DNA from: Halarcobacter sp.
Lineage (GTDB): Bacteria > Campylobacterota > Campylobacteria > Campylobacterales > Arcobacteraceae
Reading direction: 5' to 3'
Length of the DNA stretch: 64,000 nucleotides
Assembly (NCBI GenBank): GCA_030145305.1
Contig: JAQYVX010000007.1
Span: 124,001-188,000, forward strand
Under the pieces are notes generated by a model, which did no database searches, was not told the DNA's origin, and saw only the letters and a list, made by a program, of their open reading frames with translations. A program made the position numbers and the translations under genes. Position 1 is the first letter of the stretch. Every line of letters begins with the position of its first letter. Below, piece after piece: positions 7,424-15,016 of this stretch.

Positions 7424-9696
7424 GTTACTCAAAAGAAAAAGTAGAAAGTATATTAAACGATGGCCTTCAAAGAAGAGGTTTTTTAAAAGGCTTAGTTGCT
7501 TGTGGTGTTTTATCAGTTTTACCAGGAGGAAGATTATTAGCAAATGAATCTTTAAACACAAAGATTCCATATTTAGGGAAAAAAAGTTATGAAACTTTTA
7601 GAAATGCCTGTCCTAGGAATTGTTATGATACTTGTAGTATAAAAACTTTTGTAAAAGATGGAGTAATGCAATTTATAGAAGGAGCAACAGAATCTACTTT
7701 TACAAGAGGTGGCTGTTGTGTAAAAGGGAATACTTATTCAAGAAGAGTATATTCTCCAAAAAGAATTAAATATCCAATGATGCAAATAGGAGGAAAAGGC
7801 TCAGGTTCTTGGAAAAGAATTTCTTGGGACGAAGCTATTAGTCATATTGGTGATAATCTTTTAAATATGAAAAAAGAAGATGGGCATTTATTAGGTGCTG
7901 CTCTTACAAAATATTCTGGAAATTTTGGTATTACACATTATGGGGTTGAAGGTATGTTTAGTTCAATTGGTTATACAACAAGATTTGGTGGAACTCCATG
8001 TTGGCCAGCTGGAATTGATGCCCAAAATTTTGATACAGGAAATATGTGGTGTAATGACCCAGAAGAAATAAAAGATAGTAAATATATTATTCTTTGGGGT
8101 GTTAATCCAGCTTCTAATTCTATTCATACTATGAAATATATTTATGAAGCAAAAAGAAAAGGCGCAAAAGTTATTGTAATAGATCCTTTATTTACAGAAA
8201 CAGCATCTAAAGCTAATGAATATTTTCAAGTAAAAGCAGGTAGTGATGGATTATTAGCTCTAGCAATGGCAAAGATTATTGTTGAAAATAATTTACATGA
8301 TAAAAAATGGCTTAAGAAAAATTCACATGGATATAAAGAATATGAAAAATATTTAAAAACTATATCTGTGAAAAAAGCAGCTGAAGTAAGTGGCTTATCA
8401 GAAGAATTAATAAAAGAAATTGCTTTAGGATTTGCAAAAGCTGACCCTGCAACTATTTGGATAGGGTATGGACTTCAAAGACATACAAATGGTGGGGCTA
8501 TGGTTAGAGCAATTGATGCTCTAGTTGCACTTACTGGAAACGTTGGTAAATATGCTGGTGGTGCAAGATATGGACACCTAAATACTTGGGGATTTAATTA
8601 CAATGCAATGACAAATCCTAAACCAGAAGGAAGTATTGGATATACAGCATCTGGCGCAGTTATGGGTGATGTACATGGAGCAGGTAGTGCTGAAAAAGTT
8701 AAATATTCAGATAGATACCTTAATATCAATAAAACAGCAGATGGAATATTAACAGCAGCTGATCCTAAAATAAAACTTTTATGGGTAGCTTGTAAAAATC
8801 CAATGGCTCAAGATTTTGATAGAAATAAACTTATAAAGGCATTTAGTACTATTGAGACTATTGTTGTTGCTGACCAATTTTTTAATGAAACAACAAAATG
8901 GGCAGATATAGTTTTACCTGTTACAACTCAATTTGAAGAGTATGATGTAAATGTTTCATATTGGCATTATTGGTTAAGTTTAAATGAACAAGCAATAAAA
9001 CCTCTTCATGAAGCAAAATCTGATTTAGAAATTGCCTCATTATTATCAACTTATATGAATAAAAAAGAGAAAGGTTCATGTACTTTCCCTCAAAAATATA
9101 ATAGTAAAAAAACAACAATCAAAGAGTTTAATAATGGAATTTATGAACAATTTGGAATAAAATCTTGGAAAGACCTAAGAGATGGACCTGTAAAAGCAAA
9201 AGCTGTTATTCCTTTTGCAGATGGGAAATTTAGTACACCAAGTGGAAAATTTGAGTTTTACTCTGAAAAAGCAGTTGAGTTTGGACATACAGCATTACCT
9301 GAATACTTAGAAGTAAGAAAACCTTATGACAAATATAGATTAACAACATTACACTCTAGATTTTCACTTCATTCACAATTCCAAAATCTTGATTGGATGG
9401 AAGATGTTAATCCTGAACCATTTGTATATATCAATCCTGAAGATGCAACATTTAAAAGAATTAAAACAGGAGATATGGTAGCAGTTTTCAATAAACAAGG
9501 GCTATTAAGAGTAAAAGCAAAGGTTACAGATAATACTCCCGTTGGTACATTTATGATGTATGAACAATGGTTTAATAATAGTATTTACAATGTAAATGAG
9601 TTAGTAGATGATACTTCTTCAGATATGGGTTCATTTAAAACAGGCGCACCAGGTATCGCATTACAAGATACTTATGTAAACGTTAGAAAAATATAA
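7420..9696 (+). CDS. Tat-exported DMSO-reductase-family molybdopterin oxidoreductase
   Basis: The 758-residue catalytic subunit has a twin-arginine signal (RRGFLKG at about 18-24, hydrophobic to 41), then C64-x3-C68-x3-C72 and C99/C100 for the N-terminal 4Fe-4S cluster, then the bis-MGD domains and a C-terminal dinucleotide-binding domain. At the place where DmsA has its Ser Mo ligand I align Cys194 (GGTPCWPAG). Cysteine ligation is typical of the polysulfide, thiosulfate and arsenate branches rather than of DMSO/TMAO reductases. The substrate is therefore open; DMSO reductase subunit A would be the default annotation. Chaperone, Fe-S subunit and divergent regulators flank it. No NrfD/DmsC-type membrane anchor is present. 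Confidence 0.88.
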   Translation: MSYSKEKVESILNDGLQRRGFLKGLVACGVLSVLPGGRLLANESLNTKIPYLGKKSYETFRNACPRNCYDTCSIKTFVKDGVMQFIEGATESTFTRGGCCVKGNTYSRRVYSPKRIKYPMMQIGGKGSGSWKRISWDEAISHIGDNLLNMKKEDGHLLGAALTKYSGNFGITHYGVEGMFSSIGYTTRFGGTPCWPAGIDAQNFDTGNMWCNDPEEIKDSKYIILWGVNPASNSIHTMKYIYEAKRKGAKVIVIDPLFTETASKANEYFQVKAGSDGLLALAMAKIIVENNLHDKKWLKKNSHGYKEYEKYLKTISVKKAAEVSGLSEELIKEIALGFAKADPATIWIGYGLQRHTNGGAMVRAIDALVALTGNVGKYAGGARYGHLNTWGFNYNAMTNPKPEGSIGYTASGAVMGDVHGAGSAEKVKYSDRYLNINKTADGILTAADPKIKLLWVACKNPMAQDFDRNKLIKAFSTIETIVVADQFFNETTKWADIVLPVTTQFEEYDVNVSYWHYWLSLNEQAIKPLHEAKSDLEIASLLSTYMNKKEKGSCTFPQKYNSKKTTIKEFNNGIYEQFGIKSWKDLRDGPVKAKAVIPFADGKFSTPSGKFEFYSEKAVEFGHTALPEYLEVRKPYDKYRLTTLHSRFSLHSQFQNLDWMEDVNPEPFVYINPEDATFKRIKTGDMVAVFNKQGLLRVKAKVTDNTPVGTFMMYEQWFNNSIYNVNELVDDTSSDMGSFKTGAPGIALQDTYVNVRKI

Positions 9697-9706
9697 GGAG
9701 GAAATT

Positions 9707-10336
9707 ATGCAAAAAGCTTTTTTAGTAGATAGTGATAAATGTTTAGGTTGTAATACTTGTGCAATGGCTTGTAAAAATCAATATCATCAAGATAAAGGTA
9801 TTTTATGGAGACAAGTTAGAGAAATAGGTCATGAAGAGTATAGAACAGACCAAAATAATATTTTACCAAGCCTTGTATGGTATGCAAAACCTCCAAAAGT
9901 AGATGTTCCAGCTGAGAGATATTATGCTTCAATTGCATGTAATCACTGTGAAGAACCAGCGTGTGTGGCAATTTGTCCAGTACAAGCACATACAAAAGAT
10001 CCAAAAACTGGTATTTGTAAACATGACCAGAGTTTATGTATTGGATGTGGGGGATGTGTTAAAGCCTGTCCTTTTGGAGCATCAAAATTTAATGAAAGAT
10101 TAGGAAAAGCTGAGAAGTGTAGTATGTGTTGGGAAAGACAAGAAGATGGGAAATTACCAGCTTGTGTACAATCATGTCCAGTTGAAGCTATTAAAATTAT
10201 TGATATACATGATCCAAAATATGCAAATATAGGAGAGAAAAATCCTTTAGGACTTGATTATGCAGTTGAAGCACCAACAAAACCAAGTACACGATTTTTA
10301 AATTTAAGTATGCCTGGGAAAACACATAGATTATAA
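9707..10336 (+). CDS. DmsB-like four-cluster ferredoxin subunit
   Basis: This 209-residue iron-sulfur subunit carries four cysteine groups: CLGCNTCAMAC near residue 13, CNHCEEPACVAIC near 70, CIGCGGCVKAC near 105 and CSMCW...CVQSC near 130. They fit four 4Fe-4S clusters that wire electrons to the molybdopterin subunit encoded 10 bases upstream. It has no signal peptide and would be carried out by the Tat partner. A GGAGG ribosome site is visible at about 9696. With no anchor subunit, the electron donor must be another quinol oxidase or a periplasmic carrier. Confidence 0.92.
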   Translation: MQKAFLVDSDKCLGCNTCAMACKNQYHQDKGILWRQVREIGHEEYRTDQNNILPSLVWYAKPPKVDVPAERYYASIACNHCEEPACVAICPVQAHTKDPKTGICKHDQSLCIGCGGCVKACPFGASKFNERLGKAEKCSMCWERQEDGKLPACVQSCPVEAIKIIDIHDPKYANIGEKNPLGLDYAVEAPTKPSTRFLNLSMPGKTHRL

Positions 10337-10345
10337 GGATATATA

Positions 10346-10699
10346 ATGAAAGTTGTTTTTACGCTTCTTTTTATCTCTTTGACATTACTTTTTGGCGAAA
10401 AAAATTCGCCAGAAGTATGTCCTATAGTCAAAAAAGATTTTAATTATTATGCAGAACAAAAAGTTGATTTAATTATTCCCTCTGTTTTTTCTTTAGGTAA
10501 AAATCTCATAGAAATAAAATTAAGTGATGCAGTCCTACCTTCTGGATATAACATTGTCGCATTTATTGATGTTGAAGAGTTTTCTTCAAAAAAAGAACCT
10601 GAAGTTGAAAATGCAATTCCTTTCTCTTCTGTAGAATTTTATGAAAAAGGAAAATATGAATTATTATTAAATGTTAATCTAATTTATAGAAGTAGTTGA
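10346..10699 (+). CDS. Small exported protein; terminal TGA is a candidate Sec codon
   Basis: As read here it is a 117-residue protein with a Sec signal (about 1-17), one Cys near residue 25 and a beta-rich body, ending ...YRSS before TGA at 10697-10699. I do not recognise the family. It is the last gene of the Mo-enzyme operon, 9 bases after the Fe-S subunit. The frame stays open past the TGA for 18 codons (10700-10753) with normal codon use, ending at TAA 10754-10756. A 6-bp hairpin with a G-starting loop sits 19 bases after the TGA, within the range of bacterial SECIS elements. The product could be a 136-residue selenoprotein. A nonsense mutation or a genuine stop are the alternatives. Confidence 0.7.
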   Translation: MKVVFTLLFISLTLLFGEKNSPEVCPIVKKDFNYYAEQKVDLIIPSVFSLGKNLIEIKLSDAVLPSGYNIVAFIDVEEFSSKKEPEVENAIPFSSVEFYEKGKYELLLNVNLIYRSS

Positions 10700-10727
10700 G
10701 CAGGGGTACAAGTTGCTAGTTTAGCAA
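10700..10727 (+). promoter_or_regulatory. Candidate bacterial SECIS hairpin after in-frame TGA
   Basis: TTGCTA (10713-10718) and TAGCAA (10722-10727) pair perfectly around the loop GTT (10719-10721), whose first base is G. The loop G lies 20 bases beyond the TGA. Bacterial SECIS elements need a hairpin with a G among the first two loop bases about 16-37 bases downstream. No T-run follows, so it is not a terminator. The stem is short, so this is suggestive only. Confidence 0.4.
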
Positions 10728-10850
10728 GACAAATAATACACACCACTGTGAAATAAAATAACATAAAATCATATTAAACCCTCGATTTTACCTTACTTAA
10801 GAGCCAAAATTGGATTTAGCTTTTTTAACTTATTTTTATATTACAAGAGA

Positions 10851-10856
10851 TATAAT
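10851..10856 (+). promoter_or_regulatory. Candidate -10 box of the pst operon
   Basis: TATAAT is preceded by alternating T-rich stretches from about 10818, the upstream pattern typical of Campylobacterota sigma-70 promoters. Transcription would begin near 10863, giving a leader of about 84 bases before the TTG start of pstS. Confidence 0.5.
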
Positions 10857-10872
10857 AAAAACTTAAATTTAG

Positions 10873-10887
10873 GCTTAAGGTTTAAGC
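10873..10887. promoter_or_regulatory. Perfect inverted repeat before pstS, likely operator
   Basis: GCTTAA (10873-10878), spacer GGT, TTAAGC (10882-10887). A related half, CTTAAAT, occurs 12 bases upstream at 10862. It lies just downstream of the predicted -10 box and could bind a phosphate-response regulator. It does not match a PhoB box that I can name with certainty. Confidence 0.4.
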
Positions 10888-10946
10888 TGAACATAAGAAA
10901 TCCACAACTTATGCTTCGTAATTAAAATAAATTACAGGAGAGAGTT

Positions 10947-11759
10947 TTGAAAAAACTACTACTTATACTAACACTACTTACAGGTTCTGCATTTTCTTCA
11001 GATTTAGATGCTTTTAAAAATATTAAAGATTCATTGAATATTGCAGGTGGAACAGCTCACATAAAATGTGAAAAAGAAGCTATTAAAAATATCATGAGAA
11101 CATATCCTGACATTTCTATTACAATTGCCGGTGGAGGTTCTGGTCTTGGAATCAAACAAGTTAGTTCAAAAATGATTGATTTGGCAAATTCAGGAAGAAC
11201 ACCAAGTGATGCAGAAATCAAAAAAGGTGATTTAAAACTTTATAGATTTGCAATTGATGGAATAGGAATTGTTGTAAATAAAAACAATCCACTATCAAAT
11301 TTAACTACAAAACAACTTCAAGATGTTTTTTCTGGAAAAATCACAAACTTTAAAGAATTAGGATTTAAAGATTCTCAAATTAATCTTTATACAAGAGATG
11401 AATCTAGTGCTACACGAAAAGTATTTTGGAAAAAAGCACTTAATAAATCTAAAATTATTTCAAGTGCTAGAGTAGTAGCATCAAATGCTGCTATGAAAAC
11501 TATTATCTCGAAAGATAAAAATGCAATAGGAATTATTTCATTAGGATTAGTTAATGAGCAAATTAAACTATTAAATTTAAATGGAGTAAAACCTAGTGTT
11601 GATTCTATTAACGATAAATCATATAAAGTAGCACGTGGATTATATCTTCTAAGTAGTGGAGAACCAAAACCACTAGCAAAAGCTTTTATTGATTATATGA
11701 GAAGTAATACAGGGGCTAAAATTGTAAAAAAATATGGATTTATTGCGGTAAATGAATAA
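10947..11759 (+). CDS. pstS: Phosphate-type ABC transporter substrate-binding protein
   Basis: The 270-residue periplasmic protein has a signal peptide (about 1-17) and the PstS-like fold: GGTAHI near residue 34, the phosphate loop GGGSGLGI near 62 and SSATR near 153. The start is TTG, chosen because a good ribosome site (CAGGAGAG) ends 5 bases upstream and the signal peptide begins there. The stop overlaps pstC by 8 bases. It captures phosphate or a related oxyanion for the permease that follows. Confidence 0.85.
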   Translation: MKKLLLILTLLTGSAFSSDLDAFKNIKDSLNIAGGTAHIKCEKEAIKNIMRTYPDISITIAGGGSGLGIKQVSSKMIDLANSGRTPSDAEIKKGDLKLYRFAIDGIGIVVNKNNPLSNLTTKQLQDVFSGKITNFKELGFKDSQINLYTRDESSATRKVFWKKALNKSKIISSARVVASNAAMKTIISKDKNAIGIISLGLVNEQIKLLNLNGVKPSVDSINDKSYKVARGLYLLSSGEPKPLAKAFIDYMRSNTGAKIVKKYGFIAVNE

Positions 11760-12597
11760 TATTTTTCCAAGAGTTCTACTTATAATAACTTTTATAAGTA
11801 GTGCTTTTGTTTTTTGTATCTTTTTATTATTAGCTATTTTGTGTTTTGATCTTTTTGATTCAAATATAATCAATAACTTTTTTGGAATGGTTTGGAGCGT
11901 TGAAGAAGAAAAATATGGAATAATCTTACCTTTTTTAGGAACTTTAATAATAAGTATCCTAAGTTTGATAATAGCTTTTATCTTCTCTTTTTGTATCTGT
12001 TCATATATTTTTCTAAATAAATACAAAACTATAAATATTTTTTTAGAAAAAAGTATGCTTTTAATGGCTTCAGTTCCAACAGTCATTTATGCTTTTGCAG
12101 CACTTTTTACTTTTGTTCCTTTTATAAGTACTTACATAAATGGAAGTTCAACTCTATCTATTCTTGTAGCTTCAATTACTTTAAGTCTACTTTTAATTCC
12201 AACAATGAGCTTACTTTTTTTGAACTCTTTTAGAACCTTAAGTTCAAAATATGAAAATACTTGTTTGCATTTAGGCCTAAGTAGAGAGCAGTTTTTTTAT
12301 CAGTTTATTTTAAAAAACTCTATTCCTCATATGCTAAGTGCTGTAATACTTGCAATGGCAAGAGCAGTTGGAGATACGATGATTGTACTTATGCTAGCAG
12401 GAAATGCTTTATCTATGCCAAACTCAATTCTTGATTCTGCAAGAAGTTTGACTTCACATATAGCACTTATTTTTGCAAATGATTATTCTTCCTTATCATT
12501 TAAAGCAATTTTTCTTTGTGCTTTCTTGCTTTTATGTTCAAACTTTATTTTAATTTTATCAATAAAATATGTGCAAAGAAGATGTAATGCCATATAA
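11752..12597 (+). CDS. pstC: Phosphate-type ABC transporter permease
   Basis: This 281-residue inner-membrane protein has six predicted helices and the permease coupling region (about 190-220, with ARAVGDT) that contacts the ATPase. It overlaps pstS by 8 bases and pstA by 29, so the operon is tightly packed. It forms the translocation channel with the next permease. Confidence 0.85.
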   Translation: MNNIFPRVLLIITFISSAFVFCIFLLLAILCFDLFDSNIINNFFGMVWSVEEEKYGIILPFLGTLIISILSLIIAFIFSFCICSYIFLNKYKTINIFLEKSMLLMASVPTVIYAFAALFTFVPFISTYINGSSTLSILVASITLSLLLIPTMSLLFLNSFRTLSSKYENTCLHLGLSREQFFYQFILKNSIPHMLSAVILAMARAVGDTMIVLMLAGNALSMPNSILDSARSLTSHIALIFANDYSSLSFKAIFLCAFLLLCSNFILILSIKYVQRRCNAI

Positions 12598-13462
12598 ATA
12601 CAAAGTATATAAACTAATTTTTGCTTTTTTCTCTTTTATTGCTATGTCTTTAGTATATATTTTATTAGGATTTATTTTGTATAAAGGCTTCTCTTTTATA
12701 TCTTTTGAATTAATATTTTCAGACACAAAAGCAATAGATGCCCTACTCTTAAAACAAAGAGTTTTTGATGGAATTTTTCCTGCTATTATAGGAACTTTTA
12801 TGCTAATTATTTTAGCTTTGAGCTTCTCATTAATTTTTGGTTTTGCTTCAGGTATTTATCTTAGTATTTATGCAAAAAATAGTACAAAAAGAATAGTTAA
12901 TCTTTGTTTTGAATTACTAGCTTCTGTGCCATCAATTTTAATTGGATTATTCTTTTTACTTTTAAGTATCTATTTACATGACAAATTTCAAGCTAATTTT
13001 ATGCCTTCTTTATTATTAGCTAGTTTGGCATTAGGAATTTTAATTATGCCTTATTTAGTTCAAAATAGCAGATTAAGTTTAGATAATATTCCAAAAGATA
13101 TTAAACAAATAGGTATAAATCTTGGTTTAAGTCCTACTCAAAATTTATTTAAAGTTTTACTTCCATATTGTTCAAAAGAGTTATTAAGTGGAATTTTTCT
13201 AAGTCTTGGACGTGCTTGTGAAGACACCGCTGTAATTATGTTAACAGGAGCAGTTGCAAGTGCAGGAATAGCAGCTTCAGTTTTCGATAGATTTGAAGCT
13301 TTACCTTTTTATATTTATTATCTTTCTACAAATTATGCAGATGAGAAAGAACTTTCACAAGCTTTTGCAGCATCATTGATACTTTTATTTATAGCACTTT
13401 TTCTATTTTTACTTACAAAAATCATACAAAAAAAATTTAGGAACTATTATGGTTACAATTAA
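12569..13462 (+). CDS. pstA: Phosphate-type ABC transporter permease
   Basis: The 297-residue integral membrane protein has about six helices and the coupling motif SLGRACEDTAVIMLTG near residue 213. It is paralogous to the gene before it and overlaps it by 29 bases, and it overlaps pstB by 14. It is the second half of the permease. The in-frame ATG at 12587 is a possible later start; the upstream one is kept because no better ribosome site separates them. Confidence 0.82.
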   Translation: MCKEDVMPYKYKVYKLIFAFFSFIAMSLVYILLGFILYKGFSFISFELIFSDTKAIDALLLKQRVFDGIFPAIIGTFMLIILALSFSLIFGFASGIYLSIYAKNSTKRIVNLCFELLASVPSILIGLFFLLLSIYLHDKFQANFMPSLLLASLALGILIMPYLVQNSRLSLDNIPKDIKQIGINLGLSPTQNLFKVLLPYCSKELLSGIFLSLGRACEDTAVIMLTGAVASAGIAASVFDRFEALPFYIYYLSTNYADEKELSQAFAASLILLFIALFLFLLTKIIQKKFRNYYGYN

Positions 13463-14099
13463 TAACTTATCATTAAGTTTTGAAGATAAAAAAATCTTTG
13501 AAAATATAAATTTGCATATAGAAAAAAATAAAATTACAGTAATAATAGGCCCTAGTGGTGTTGGAAAAACTTCACTTCTTTTATGCTTAAATCAAATGAT
13601 AAAACATGATGCAAAGCCTATAATAAAAGGTCAAATTTTATATACCTTCAAAGGTATTAAAACAGATTTAAATAGCTTAAAAGAGAATGAACTTTATGAA
13701 CTAAGAAAAGAGATTATATACGTTTCACAACATCCTGACTTATTGCCTTTATCTATTTATGAAAACTTAGCTTTTTTTGCAAAAGCACATAATATTCCAA
13801 ACTATGAAGAAAAAATAAAAGAGGTTTTAAAAAAAGTATATCTTTATGAAGAAGTAAAAGACAATCTTTATATGGATGCTTCAAAATTATCAGGAGGACA
13901 ACAACAAAGACTTATATTAGCAAGAGCCTTCTTACTTAATCCAAAAGTGCTTCTTCTTGATGAACCAACAGCTTCATTAAATGAAGAACTAGCCTTAAAA
14001 ATAGAAAAAATGCTTCAAAATCAAAAAATGACAATAGTAATAATAAGTCATTTTAAATCTCAAGTTAAAAATTTAGCAGATAAGATATATAGATTCTAA
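13449..14099 (+). CDS. pstB: Phosphate-type ABC transporter ATPase
   Basis: The 216-residue ATPase shows Walker A (GPSGVGKTS near residue 32), the Q-loop (VSQHP), signature LSGGQQQR near 145, Walker B (VLLLDEP) and the H-loop (ISHF). It is somewhat shorter than the 250-260 residues usual for PstB. It closes the pstSCAB set; phoU is not present. Substrate specificity follows from the operon rather than from this sequence. Confidence 0.85.
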   Translation: MVTINNLSLSFEDKKIFENINLHIEKNKITVIIGPSGVGKTSLLLCLNQMIKHDAKPIIKGQILYTFKGIKTDLNSLKENELYELRKEIIYVSQHPDLLPLSIYENLAFFAKAHNIPNYEEKIKEVLKKVYLYEEVKDNLYMDASKLSGGQQQRLILARAFLLNPKVLLLDEPTASLNEELALKIEKMLQNQKMTIVIISHFKSQVKNLADKIYRF

Positions 14100-14142
14100 T
14101 TAGAAATTATATTCTTTTCCTTAATATAATCTTTATGTTTGT

Positions 14143-14168
14143 TTAAATATAATTATTAAATATAATTA
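14143..14168. repeat. Tandem pair of 13-bp AT-rich repeats
   Basis: TTAAATATAATTA occurs twice end to end (14143-14155 and 14156-14168) in the 167-bp spacer between pstB and the next binding protein gene. With two copies and only A and T, the function is unknown; it may bend DNA or be chance. Confidence 0.5.
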
Positions 14169-14266
14169 TATTGTTTTTTATAAGTTTTTAGATTAACTCA
14201 GTCCTAAAAATTTATTAGAAATTATTTTAAAACGTTGATCTACAATCTTAAAAATAAAGGGAGATC

Positions 14267-15016
14267 ATGAAATATATATTATATTTATTCCTCAGCCTAA
14301 GTTATCTTTTTTCAAACCAAACTATTACTCTTTTTGCAAATGAATATAAGCCACCAAAAATTTGGACAGAAGATGGCATTCACAAAGGTATCTTAATAGA
14401 AATAGCAAGAGAAGTTCAAAAAGAATTAAAAATAAAATTAGATATACAAACTTATCCTTGGGCAAGAACATACAAAATGTCAATAAATAATAAAGGCGGT
14501 ATTTTAGGTCTTTCAAAAACTAAAGAAAGAGAAAAAATATTTGATTATAATAAAATACCTCTTTTCCTTGATACCATGCTTTTAATAACAAAAAAAGGAA
14601 AAGAATTTAAATTTGATAAAATAGAAGACTTAAAAGGCAAAAGAATAGGATATTGCAGAGGATGCAGTTTTGGAAAAGTTTTTGAAGAAGCAAAAAAATA
14701 TTTTATTCCAGTAGAAACAGATGATAATAAAGTACAAAGACTAATGCTTCTTTTACGTGGGAAAATAGATGCAACTCTTTTAGGGCCAGGAGAAATTGCA
14801 TTAAAAACTATGTGTGGAACTAGTAAGCTAATAAATTATAAGCAATTTTCTATTTTAAAAAAACCATTAACTATAGATCCAAATTATATTGCATTTCCAA
14901 AAAAACTAAAAAGAAAAGAGTTCCTAGAAAAATTTGATATAATATTACAAGAAAAAATTAATGAGAAAGTCATTGATAAAATTATCCACAAATGGACTAA
15001 TAAAAATCGATTATGA
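14267..15016 (+). CDS. Periplasmic binding protein, amino-acid (family 3) type
   Basis: This 249-residue protein has a signal peptide (about 1-16) and an SBP_bac_3 domain across the rest (YKPPKIW start, GGILGLSKTKER near 80, LKGKRIGYCRGCSFG near 125). An AGGGAGA ribosome site precedes the ATG. Its stop overlaps the following binding-protein/GGDEF gene by 4 bases and no permease is nearby. It more likely feeds ligand information to that membrane cyclase than to a transporter. The ligand is unknown. Confidence 0.8.
   Translation: MKYILYLFLSLSYLFSNQTITLFANEYKPPKIWTEDGIHKGILIEIAREVQKELKIKLDIQTYPWARTYKMSINNKGGILGLSKTKEREKIFDYNKIPLFLDTMLLITKKGKEFKFDKIEDLKGKRIGYCRGCSFGKVFEEAKKYFIPVETDDNKVQRLMLLLRGKIDATLLGPGEIALKTMCGTSKLINYKQFSILKKPLTIDPNYIAFPKKLKRKEFLEKFDIILQEKINEKVIDKIIHKWTNKNRL

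Noticed and set aside
10713-10727. Hairpin after the small exported protein as a Rho-independent terminator
   Set aside because: The following bases (GACAAATAATACA) have no T-run, and the stem is only 6 bp with little GC; the SECIS reading fits the spacing better.
14143-14168. Iterons of a replication origin
   Set aside because: Only two copies of a pure A/T 13-mer, and no replication gene, DnaA box cluster or partition gene nearby.
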